Positions 1 through 6,535 of a DNA stretch of 37,574 bases are shown one piece after another. Each line of letters begins with the position of its first letter. The first letter of the stretch is position 1. The DNA lies in NCBI GenBank assembly GCA_959604825.1, contig CAUHCN010000024.1, positions 1 through 37,574 of the forward strand, in the 5' to 3' direction. Source of the DNA: an uncultured Collinsella sp. (GTDB lineage: Bacteria; Actinomycetota; Coriobacteriia; Coriobacteriales; Coriobacteriaceae). The position numbers and the translations under genes were made by a program. The notes under the pieces are model-generated. The model saw only the letters and a program-made list of their open reading frames with translations, did no database searches and was not told the origin of the DNA.

Positions 1-54
1 CTGGTGATCTCCGCCTTGAGAGGGCGGCGTCCTGAACCGCTAGACGAACGGGCC
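1..54 (-). tRNA. tRNA-Glu (anticodon CTC), 3' part outside the window
   Basis: Read on the minus strand, the gene starts GGCCCGTTCGTCTAGCGGTT at position 54, which is the acceptor 5' arm and D-arm typical of bacterial tRNA-Glu. The anticodon stem is CCGCC/GGCGG closing a seven-base loop CTCTCAA, giving anticodon CTC, which reads GAG. The variable region, T-arm and acceptor 3' strand lie beyond the left edge. A good promoter lies 35 bases upstream (89-117). Confidence 0.93.
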
Positions 55-88
55 ACATGACATCTGCACTGCCGTGCTGCGAAGAAAT

Positions 89-117
89 ATATTACGGGAC
101 AAAAAACGCAAGCGCAA
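89..117 (-). promoter_or_regulatory. Sigma-70-type promoter of tRNA-Glu
   Basis: On the minus strand TTGCGC (117-112) and TAATAT (94-89) are separated by 17 bases. This fits a housekeeping promoter and places transcription start about 25-30 bases before the tRNA. It is the only strong promoter match between cca and the tRNA. Confidence 0.65.
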
Positions 118-206
118 GAAGAAATTCCAAATTGCCGAAATTTTGTCGGGAGGTTATGGAACGCGCAGTTCAACAAGGTAGCAAATTTGGGACGGGGCTA
201 TTTTAG

Positions 207-1601
207 CTAACCTAGGTGGAGATGAGTCAGGAGGGCTTCACGATCGTTGGGAACGTTGTCCTCGATAACGGCATCGAGGGCAGCGTTCAGCAGCTGACCA
301 AGCTCGGGCCCTGGCTGAACACCGGCACGAATCAGGTCGCCGCCGTTGATGGCAAGCATCTTGAGCGTATAGGGCTCCCCCGCCTCAAGCAGTTCGTGGG
401 CGAGCGTACGCATCTCCTCGATCGTCTCGACGTAATAGAAGCACGAGGGCGCCTTGCCGAGCGTGTCGGCACGCTTAAGGTCCATGAGCTCGTCCATTAG
501 ACGCGGCGTATCGACACCCTCGCCCGAAAGCGCGCGCATCATATTGAGCAGGCAGGAGCGCTCGGGACGCAGCGGCTTGTCATGGTATTTGATCAGCAGG
601 CACACATCGCGCACCAAATCGTGCGAGAGTGCTAGGCGATCCATGATGGCACGCGCCTTCTTGGCGCCGAGTTCGGGATGACCGTAGAAGTGACCGCTGC
701 CGTCGTGATCGACCGTAAAGCACTCGGGTTTGGAAACGTCGTGCAAAAACGCCGCCCACATAAGGCTCGACGAGGGCGCGACGCCGTCGCACAGCGCCAG
801 CTCCCCTGCCACCGTCAGCACGCGGGCGATATGCTCGTAGACGTTAAACGCATGATAGACGCTGCGCTGATCAAACCCGCGAGCGGACGCGAGCTCGGGC
901 ACGGCGGCGCAAACAAGCTCAGGGTAGCGCAGCATCGCGTCTCCCCCATGGCCGGTCGAAAGGATACCCTCGAGCTCAATACCCACGCGCTCGCGCGCCA
1001 CAGCATCGAGCAGCGGCGCGCACTCGGCAAGCGCCTGTTTGGTCCTAGGCTCGATCATAAAATCCAGACGGCAGGCAAAACGCACCGCGCGCAGCATGCG
1101 AAGCGCGTCCTCGTTAAAACGACGCTTGGGATCTCCAACAGCGCGGATGAGCTTACGCTCCAGGTCGCCCTGACCGTCGTAACGGTCGACAAGGCCGCGC
1201 TGGGGATGCCAAGCCATGGCGTTAACGGTAAAGTCGCGACGCGCCAGGTCGTCCTCGAGCGACGCCGCGCGCTCCACACTCTGGGGATGACGACCGTCGG
1301 TATAGAAGCCGTCCAGGCGGTAGGTGGTGACCTCAATGCGCTCGCCGTCGCAAATAGCCGTAATGCCACCGAATTTAATGCCTGATTCAACCACGGCGAT
1401 ATCCGCTGCCTCGAGCGCCGCTTTGGACTCCTGCCATAGGCCGCTGCAACACATGTCCACATCGTGGCTGGGACGCCCCATCAGGGCATCACGTACCCAA
1501 CCGCCTACGTACCAAGCCTCAAGGCCGGCCGCCTCGAGCGCACGCAGGACACGGATGGAGGCATCGGTCGGCTGCGTACCGTTGAGCGAAACATTGCACA
1601 T
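207..1601 (-). CDS. cca: CCA-adding tRNA nucleotidyltransferase with HD domain
   Basis: This 464-residue class II nucleotidyltransferase would add or repair the CCA 3' end of tRNAs from CTP and ATP. The N-terminal palm shows YVGGWVRDALMG (31-42) followed by the metal-binding pair DVD (47-49). RRDFTVNAMA (121-130) matches the conserved motif before the nucleotide-selecting region, and EDALRMLRAVRFA (164-176) is the usual RNA-binding helix. A C-terminal HD phosphohydrolase-like domain is present, with HD at 287-288. The start ATG at 1601 has AGGAGG eight bases upstream. The gene sits alone between the tRNA-Glu promoter and the first fructokinase; no clear terminator was seen after it. The symbol follows family convention; whether it adds all of CCA or only A cannot be settled from sequence alone. 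Confidence 0.93.
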   Translation of the reverse strand: MCNVSLNGTQPTDASIRVLRALEAAGLEAWYVGGWVRDALMGRPSHDVDMCCSGLWQESKAALEAADIAVVESGIKFGGITAICDGERIEVTTYRLDGFYTDGRHPQSVERAASLEDDLARRDFTVNAMAWHPQRGLVDRYDGQGDLERKLIRAVGDPKRRFNEDALRMLRAVRFACRLDFMIEPRTKQALAECAPLLDAVARERVGIELEGILSTGHGGDAMLRYPELVCAAVPELASARGFDQRSVYHAFNVYEHIARVLTVAGELALCDGVAPSSSLMWAAFLHDVSKPECFTVDHDGSGHFYGHPELGAKKARAIMDRLALSHDLVRDVCLLIKYHDKPLRPERSCLLNMMRALSGEGVDTPRLMDELMDLKRADTLGKAPSCFYYVETIEEMRTLAHELLEAGEPYTLKMLAINGGDLIRAGVQPGPELGQLLNAALDAVIEDNVPNDREALLTHLHLG

Positions 1602-1703
1602 GCCTATGGCCTCCTGCGACTATCAAATTGGCTATCGATTGCGTCTGCAAGAAGTCTAGCAAGAAACAGCCTCCACTGCACACGCAAGTCCGATAAACAA
1701 AAA

Positions 1704-1732
1704 CGCATCCGTCTTTGTCTAAGACGGATGCG
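1704..1732 (-). terminator. Intrinsic terminator after the first PfkB kinase
   Basis: A perfect 12-bp stem CGCATCCGTCTT (1704-1715) / AAGACGGATGCG (1721-1732) closes a 5-base loop. On the minus strand it is followed by TTTTTGTTTAT. It lies 33 bases after the stop of the gene ending at 1766 and would end the fructokinase transcript before cca. Confidence 0.85.
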
Positions 1733-1765
1733 AAATTATCGAACTATTCAGGCAATGTGCCGGAA

Positions 1766-2698
1766 CTAGCAAACCTGACGGATTGCGATACCCTTCTGAT
1801 ACTCATCGACCTTGGCAAAATCGCCCAGACCCGGGCACTCGACCACGTTGGCGCCGGTGGCCATCGAGAGGCGCAGGGCATCCTCGACGCGCTCGGGGGC
1901 GTCGTGCCACACGGACAGGAAGGCGGCCAGCGAGGAGTCGCCCGCGCAGACGGTCGACAGCAGCTTGACGTCGAAGGTGCGGTTGGCAAACCAGATGTGC
2001 TCGCCGTTGGAGAAGTACGCGCCGTCGCCGCCGAGCGTCAGCAGTACATTCTTAGCGCCCTTGGCGTGCAGCTCGGCCATGGCGCCCTTGACGGACTCGT
2101 CGTCGCCACCGCTCACCTTAATGCCAAAGATGTCGAGCAGCTCGTCGTCGTTAGGCTTAATGAGCAACGGCTCCATAGCAATGAGGTCGGCCAGCTGATG
2201 GCTCGAGATATCGAGCACGAACTCGGCGCCCTTCGCCTTCACGCGACGCAGGACCTCTGCCAGGAAGCTCTCGGAGGTGTTGGGGGGCAGCGAGCCGCTG
2301 ATAACCAGGCAGGTCATGTCATCGAGCGAATCGATAAGCTCAAACATCTCCTGCTCGTTGGCTTCGTTGATGGCAGCACCGGCGTTGACCATGTTGTACT
2401 CGGTGTCGGGACCGGCGTTGAGGAACACGTTAACACGCGTGATGCCGTCAGTCCACACGGGCTTGACGGGCACGCCCAGGGCCTCGGCGCCCTTAACGAT
2501 ATACTCACCCGAGAAGCCGGCGAAGAAGCCCAGGATCGTGGTGTCGACGCCGTAGTGGTCGAGCGTAAACGAAACGTTGAGACCCTTGCCGTTGGGGGTG
2601 TAGACAGCGTTACGGGTGCGGGTAACGGTGTTGGCGGACAAGCCATCGCAGGAGATGTTGTAGTCAATAGCGGGATTTGCAGTAAGCGTGTAAATCAT
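1766..2698 (-). CDS. 1-phosphofructokinase-like PfkB sugar kinase, copy 1
   Basis: This 310-residue PfkB/ribokinase-family kinase probably phosphorylates fructose-1-phosphate to fructose-1,6-bisphosphate with ATP. The opening TLTANPAIDY, the substrate motif NGKGLNVS (36-43) and LLIKPNDDEL (178-187) match the FruK/LacC group. The anion-hole motif is CAGD (251-254) instead of GAGD, with the catalytic base D254 kept. The start at 2698 is preceded by GAAAGGAA at proper spacing; the upstream in-frame ATG at 2713 overlaps that site and is unlikely to be used. It is a tandem paralogue of the next gene (2882-3814), from which it is separated by a terminator and a possible promoter, so it may be expressed independently. 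LacC-type tagatose-6-phosphate kinase is an alternative, but the fructose PTS genes nearby favour FruK. Confidence 0.82.
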   Translation of the reverse strand: MIYTLTANPAIDYNISCDGLSANTVTRTRNAVYTPNGKGLNVSFTLDHYGVDTTILGFFAGFSGEYIVKGAEALGVPVKPVWTDGITRVNVFLNAGPDTEYNMVNAGAAINEANEQEMFELIDSLDDMTCLVISGSLPPNTSESFLAEVLRRVKAKGAEFVLDISSHQLADLIAMEPLLIKPNDDELLDIFGIKVSGGDDESVKGAMAELHAKGAKNVLLTLGGDGAYFSNGEHIWFANRTFDVKLLSTVCAGDSSLAAFLSVWHDAPERVEDALRLSMATGANVVECPGLGDFAKVDEYQKGIAIRQVC

Positions 2699-2732
2699 GA
2701 ATGTTCCTTTCACGAAGCAACGTGTTAATGAA

Positions 2733-2738
2733 AGTATA
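2733..2738 (-). promoter_or_regulatory. Candidate -10 element for the first PfkB kinase
   Basis: TATACT on the minus strand lies about 35 bases before the start codon at 2698. A TTGTAG stands upstream, but at 20 bases spacing, so the -35 match is weak. Because a terminator (2826-2855) separates this gene from copy 2, a promoter is expected here. Confidence 0.35.
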
Positions 2739-2825
2739 TTCCACGCTTCGGCAAAAGGCTACAACAACTCGGTGAACGGTGTGGAACGCGTGAAGCGCGG
2801 CTCCGAGGTTCGAGTGGGACAAAAA

Positions 2826-2855
2826 ACGGCGCCCCGGTCGAAACCGGGACGCCGT
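2826..2855 (-). terminator. Intrinsic terminator between the two PfkB kinases
   Basis: The stem ACGGCG-C-CCCGGT / ACCGGG-A-CGCCGT, with one mismatch, closes a CGAA tetraloop and on the minus strand is followed by six Ts (2826-2821). It stands 26 bases after the stop of copy 2 and would end the ptsI-fruK2 transcript. Confidence 0.85.
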
Positions 2856-2881
2856 ATGCGCACGAGTTTGTCGTGTTTCGC

Positions 2882-3814
2882 TTACTTGCGATCGAGCTTG
2901 CGAACGGCAACGCGCTTGCTGTACTCGTCGACGTGACCAAAGTCGCCGATGCCGACGGACTCAGCAACGTTGGCGCCGGTGGCCATGGCGAGCTTCATGG
3001 CCTCCTCGACGTTGTCGCGATCCCTGTACCACTTGTGCAGGAACGCAGCGAGGGTGCAGTCGCCGGCGCAGACGGAAGAGACAAGCTTGATGTTGAACTC
3101 ACGCTTGGCATACCAGATGTCCTCGCCGTTGGAGAAGTAAGCGTCACCGCGGCTACCACGGGTGAGCAGCACGTTCTGGACGCCGGCCTCGTGAGCCAGC
3201 TTCATGGCAACGCGGACCTCGTCGTCGGTGTCGACCGGCACGCCGAAGATAGCCTTCATCTCGTGATGGTTCGGCTTAATGAGCAGCGGCTTCTTGTGAG
3301 CGAGCTCCTTGAGCTTGTCGGAGGACAGGTCCAGGACGACGTCGGCGCCACGGGCCTGAGCGTGCTCCATGACCTGAGCCAGGAAGTCGGGCGTAGCTTT
3401 GGGAGGCACGGAGCCGGAGACGATCAGGCACTCAAGGTCGCCCGCGGTGTCCAGGATGTTGTAGAGCTCCTCCTGATGCTGCGGCGTGATCGGAGCACCG
3501 GGGTTCAGGATGCCGTACTCGTGCTGGCCATCGTTGACGTAGGTGTTGATGCGCGTGATACCGTCGGTCCAGACCGGGCGGCAGAGGCAACCCAGGTTCA
3601 TGACCTCCTCGACGATGAACTTGCCCGTGAAGCCGGCGAAGAAACCGAGCGCGACGGTGTCGACGCCCATCTTCTTAAAGGCGAAGGACACGTCGAGGCC
3701 CTTGCCGTTAGCCGTGTAGCTGGCCGAGCCGGTGCGGACGTTCTCGTCGGGCTCGAGCGGAGAGCTCGAAACCGTCATGTCGACAGCCGGGTTAGCGGTT
3801 AGCGTGTAGAACAT
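2882..3814 (-). CDS. 1-phosphofructokinase-like PfkB sugar kinase, copy 2
   Basis: This 310-residue PfkB-family kinase is a paralogue of the gene at 1766-2698, with the same length and shared blocks such as TLTANPA, NGKGL, GFFAGF, PVWTDGITR and MATGANV. The predicted reaction is ATP-dependent conversion of fructose-1-phosphate to fructose-1,6-bisphosphate. NGKGLDVS (36-43) and LLIKPNHHEM (177-186) are in place. CAGD (249-252) again replaces GAGD, and D252 is the presumed base. The start at 3814 has AGGGGG eight bases upstream. It lies 74 bases after ptsI with no terminator between them, so the two are probably co-transcribed. The sugar-contact region after PVWTDGITR differs between the copies (HEYGILNPGAPI here, TEYNMVNAGAAI in copy 1), so their substrates may differ. 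Confidence 0.82.
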   Translation of the reverse strand: MFYTLTANPAVDMTVSSSPLEPDENVRTGSASYTANGKGLDVSFAFKKMGVDTVALGFFAGFTGKFIVEEVMNLGCLCRPVWTDGITRINTYVNDGQHEYGILNPGAPITPQHQEELYNILDTAGDLECLIVSGSVPPKATPDFLAQVMEHAQARGADVVLDLSSDKLKELAHKKPLLIKPNHHEMKAIFGVPVDTDDEVRVAMKLAHEAGVQNVLLTRGSRGDAYFSNGEDIWYAKREFNIKLVSSVCAGDCTLAAFLHKWYRDRDNVEEAMKLAMATGANVAESVGIGDFGHVDEYSKRVAVRKLDRK

Positions 3815-3841
3815 TTACAGTACCCCCTGTATATGTGAGGG

Positions 3842-3871
3842 CCGCGTGGCCGGCCCATTCCAACCACGCGG
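3842..3871. repeat. Inverted repeat in the ptsI-kinase gap
   Basis: Arms CCGCGTGG (3842-3849) and CCACGCGG (3864-3871) form an 8-bp GC-rich stem with a 14-base loop. No T-tract follows on the minus strand, so it is not an ordinary terminator. It may be an mRNA processing or stability hairpin between ptsI and the downstream kinase. Confidence 0.5.
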
Positions 3872-3888
3872 TTACCTCTGATACCAAA

Positions 3889-5592
3889 TTAGCGAGCTGC
3901 GGACTCGAGCAGTGCCTTGACCTCGGCAGCGGTGTTGCAGGCGAGCGCCTTCTCGGCGAGCTCGTCGCACTCGGCCTTGGTCCACTGGCTGATGGTCTTG
4001 CGGGCGCGCAGGATGGACGGAGCGCTCATCGAGAACTCCTCCAGGCCCCAACTGATCAGCAGCGGCTCGAGCAACGGATCGGCAGCGGCCTCGCCGCACA
4101 TACCGACCATGATGCCGGCCTTCACGCCGCTCTCGATGATGTTCTTGAGCGAGCGGAGCACGGCGGGATAGTAAACCTGGTACAGGTTGGAGATGGTGTC
4201 GTTGCCACGGTCGGCGCACATGGTGTAGCCGATCAGGTCGTTGGTGCCGATGGAGAAGAAGTCGGCGACCTCGGCCAGGCGGTCAGCGAGCAGCGAGGCG
4301 GCAGGCGTCTCGACCATGATGCCAACCTCGATGTTCTCGTTGAACTTGCGACCCTCTTCGGTCAGCTCGGCCTTGCACTGCTCGACGAGTTCCTTGACAG
4401 CCAAGACTTCCTCGACGCAGGTGACGAGCGGGATCATGATCTTGACGTCACCAAAGGCGCTGGCGCGCAACAGGGCGCGGAGCTGGACCTTGTACTGATC
4501 GGGGTTGGCCAGGCAGTAACGCACGGCACGGAAGCCCATGAAGGGGTTCTCTTCCTTGACCATGTGAAGGTACGGAATCTCCTTGTCGCCACCCACATCG
4601 AGCGTGCGGATGATGACCGGAGCGCCCTTGAGCGCGCTGGCGACCTTACGGTAGGCGTTGAACTGCTCCTCCTCGGAAGGAAGCTCAGCAGAGTCCATGA
4701 ACAGGAACTCGGAACGGAACAGGCCAATAGCCTCGGCATCGTGATCGAGCGCGTTGGGCACGTCATCGGGGTTGCCGATGTTGCAGGCAATGATCTTCTT
4801 GATACCGTCGGCAGTCACGGACGGCTTGCCGCGGAAGGCCTCGAGAGCCGCCTTCTCGGCAGCGAAAGCCTCGGCCTTGGCAGTGTAAGCGGCGAGCGTC
4901 TCCTCATCGGGATCGGCCTCGACGATACCCTTGCCACCGTCGACGACAACGGTCATGCCGTTGCGCAGTGCGGTGCAGCTGTTGGAAACCGAAAGGACAG
5001 CCGGGATCTCGAGGGCGCGCGCAATGATTGCGGAGTGCGACGTGCGGCCACCAGTCTCGGTGACGATACCGGCAACGTGGGCCTTATCGATCGTGGCGGT
5101 CATGGACGGCGTGAGGTCGTGCACGACAACGACGGTGTTCTCGGGCAGGACGGAGAGGTCGACGACCTCCTTGCCCAGCAGCTCGGCCAGAATACCGGTG
5201 CGGATGTCGGCGATGTCGGCCGCGCGCAGACGGAACATCTCGTCGTCCATGGACAGGAACATGTTCTCGAACATGGTCGAGGTGTCCATGAGCGCCTGCT
5301 CGGCGCAGGTGCCGCCGTCAATGGCGGCGTTGATGGCGTCGGTCATGCCCGGATCCTGAGCCAGGACAATGTGTCCGCTCATGATCTCGGCCTCGGCCTC
5401 GCCCACCGTCTCCTTCATGTGGTCGGCCTGAGCCTGGGTCTTCTCGCAGAAGACCGAAAGAGCGGTCTGATAGCGCTCCTTCTCTGCTGCCGAATCAGCA
5501 ACCTCGTGCGGCTCAAACGTCAAGTCGGGATCGACGGCGACCATGACGGTGCCGATACCGATGCCCTCGGAAGCGTTGACTCCCTGATACAT
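3889..5592 (-). CDS. ptsI: PTS phosphoenolpyruvate-protein phosphotransferase (enzyme I)
   Basis: Enzyme I takes phosphate from phosphoenolpyruvate and passes it to HPr, feeding all PTS permeases; it is cytoplasmic. The 567-residue protein has the usual family length. The N-terminal HPr-binding and phosphohistidine domain contains GGRTSHSAIIAR with the phosphorylated H186. The C-terminal PEP-binding barrel shows GLFRSEFLFM, RTLDVGGDKEIPY, MVETPAA and GMCGEAAADP with the catalytic Cys. I chose the ATG at 5592 because AGAGG lies seven to eight bases upstream; the ATG two codons earlier would leave almost no spacing. ptsH lies upstream, 133 bases away, with a possible attenuating hairpin between, and a PfkB kinase lies downstream, so general PTS and fructose genes are combined here. 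Confidence 0.96.
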   Translation of the reverse strand: MYQGVNASEGIGIGTVMVAVDPDLTFEPHEVADSAAEKERYQTALSVFCEKTQAQADHMKETVGEAEAEIMSGHIVLAQDPGMTDAINAAIDGGTCAEQALMDTSTMFENMFLSMDDEMFRLRAADIADIRTGILAELLGKEVVDLSVLPENTVVVVHDLTPSMTATIDKAHVAGIVTETGGRTSHSAIIARALEIPAVLSVSNSCTALRNGMTVVVDGGKGIVEADPDEETLAAYTAKAEAFAAEKAALEAFRGKPSVTADGIKKIIACNIGNPDDVPNALDHDAEAIGLFRSEFLFMDSAELPSEEEQFNAYRKVASALKGAPVIIRTLDVGGDKEIPYLHMVKEENPFMGFRAVRYCLANPDQYKVQLRALLRASAFGDVKIMIPLVTCVEEVLAVKELVEQCKAELTEEGRKFNENIEVGIMVETPAASLLADRLAEVADFFSIGTNDLIGYTMCADRGNDTISNLYQVYYPAVLRSLKNIIESGVKAGIMVGMCGEAAADPLLEPLLISWGLEEFSMSAPSILRARKTISQWTKAECDELAEKALACNTAAEVKALLESAAR

Positions 5593-5650
5593 TCCCATTC
5601 CTCTCTCCGTGTCATGTGATAAAGCGTTTTGCCATATCCATGACAAAAGA

Positions 5651-5680
5651 GCGCAGCTACCTTAAGACAGGTCACTGCGC
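5651..5680 (-). terminator. Possible terminator or attenuator between ptsH and ptsI
   Basis: On the minus strand GCGCAG...CTGCGC with an inner ACCT/AGGT pairing forms an interrupted stem, followed by TCTTTTG. It would end part of the ptsH transcripts and adjust the HPr to enzyme I ratio. The stem has an internal mismatch and the T-tract is short, so termination would be partial. Confidence 0.5.
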
Positions 5681-5725
5681 CCCCAAATATGAACTTAGTT
5701 GTTCAACATGCGACCCGTTTGAGTT

Positions 5726-5989
5726 CTACTCGCCAAGACCGCTCTTGATGAGCTCGATGGCAGCAGCCAGAGCCTCGGCCTCGTCGGCGCCGTCGCACTT
5801 GACCTCGACCTCGGTGCCGCAGGGGATACCAGCAGCCATGAGGGCCATCGGGGACTTGCCGTTGACCTCCTTCTCGGGGGTGACGACCGTCACGTCACAG
5901 GCGTACTTGCCCATGGTGGAGGCGAACAGACCAGCCGGACGCATGTGCAGACCCTGCGGATTGACGAGAGTAGCCTTCTCAGAAACCAT
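5726..5989 (-). CDS. ptsH: Phosphocarrier protein HPr
   Basis: This 87-residue cytoplasmic carrier receives phosphate from enzyme I and passes it to EIIA domains. GLHMRPAG places the phosphorylated residue at H15. GKSPMALMAAG places a serine exactly at position 46, the regulatory site phosphorylated by HPr kinase in Gram-positive bacteria, which suggests HPr(Ser-P) signalling is possible here; the kinase gene is not in this window. The start at 5989 is preceded by AGGAG at good spacing, and a longer in-frame start further upstream lacks support. The gene is followed by ptsI. The upstream leader has a small inverted repeat (6015-6034). Confidence 0.96.
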   Translation of the reverse strand: MVSEKATLVNPQGLHMRPAGLFASTMGKYACDVTVVTPEKEVNGKSPMALMAAGIPCGTEVEVKCDGADEAEALAAAIELIKSGLGE

Positions 5990-6014
5990 AATTGACTCCT
6001 TTTTGTGTTTAACC

Positions 6015-6034
6015 CCTGTCATGCATGTGGCAGG
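6015..6034. repeat. Small inverted repeat in the ptsH leader
   Basis: CCTGTCA (6015-6021) and TGGCAGG (6028-6034) can pair with one mismatch over a 6-base loop. It lies about 25 bases before the ptsH start and could be a regulatory hairpin or operator. There is no T-tract. Confidence 0.35.
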
Positions 6035-6090
6035 AGTCAGATTCACGACGTTGTTTATATTAACTCACATCAAACGGTTTTTCATTGTGT

Positions 6091-6315
6091 TTCGCACGAA
6101 TTGTTGGACAGTTGTCTGTTCTGTCCGCTTGCTCGCCCCGGACCCCGCGCGCGGACCCATGAGATTTCCTGCTCTACAGTCCTGCTCGCACGAAGAGCAC
6201 ATTAAGTGCTCTTCGGCTCGTGCGGAACTCGCGATAAATCTCATGGCCCCCGCGCGCGGGGTCCGGGGCGAGCAAGCTGCGGAAACTCGGTCGGTCCAAA
6301 GTAATATCGTGCGAA
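6091..6315. repeat. Long fold-back inverted repeat (about 225 bp, MITE-like)
   Basis: The region is nearly self-complementary about a centre at ATTAA (6201-6205). A perfect 28-bp arm pair runs 6127-6154 with 6250-6277. Inside it CCATGAGATTT (6157-6167) pairs with 6236-6246, and CGAAGAGCAC (6191-6200) with 6206-6215. Outside it TTCGCACGA (6091-6099) pairs with 6307-6315, and TTGGAC (6104-6109) with 6294-6299 approximately. No protein is supported in it. It is either a non-autonomous mobile element or a very long RNA hairpin in the ptsH-permease gap. Confidence 0.85.
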
Positions 6316-6370
6316 CGGAATTCTGGCTGATGACTTGTTCGCGACAAAGACTCGATAGGCAGCCCACTCT

Positions 6371-6462
6371 ATGCCCTTTTGTAAGTTGCGGTGAAATAGG
6401 GACTGAATTGGGGGTGAATCGTTTAAACAGTCCCCATTTCACCGTAACTTATGGGAGGGCAT
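6371..6462. repeat. Second inverted-repeat element (about 92 bp)
   Basis: Imperfect 35-bp arms at 6371-6405 and 6428-6462 share ATGCCC at the outer ends and GGTGAAAT(A/G)GGGACTG inside. They differ at about six positions and enclose a 22-base loop. It lies between the long fold-back element and the permease terminator, and no gene overlaps it convincingly. Together the two elements fill most of the 546 bases without a gene between ptsH and the permease. Confidence 0.8.
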
Positions 6463-6467
6463 AGAAA

Positions 6468-6499
6468 AAGGCGGGGGCTCCTGGTGGAGTCCTCGCCTT
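6468..6499 (-). terminator. Intrinsic terminator of the fructose permease gene
   Basis: On the minus strand AAGGCG-AGGACTCC / GGAGCCCC-CGCCTT pairs over 14 positions with two G-U pairs around a 4-base loop and is followed by TTTTTCT. It lies 37 bases after the stop codon at 6536. Confidence 0.85.
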
Positions 6500-6535
6500 T
6501 GTTACAGGGGGCGATGTTATTCGCGTACTGTGGGA

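Noticed and set aside
3842..3871. Terminator after ptsI
   Set aside because: The inverted repeat lacks a T-tract on the minus strand, so it is listed as a repeat only.
6065..6442. 125-codon minus-strand open frame in the ptsH-permease gap
   Set aside because: It lies across the fold-back element and half of the second inverted repeat; its translation mirrors the repeat structure and shows no domain.
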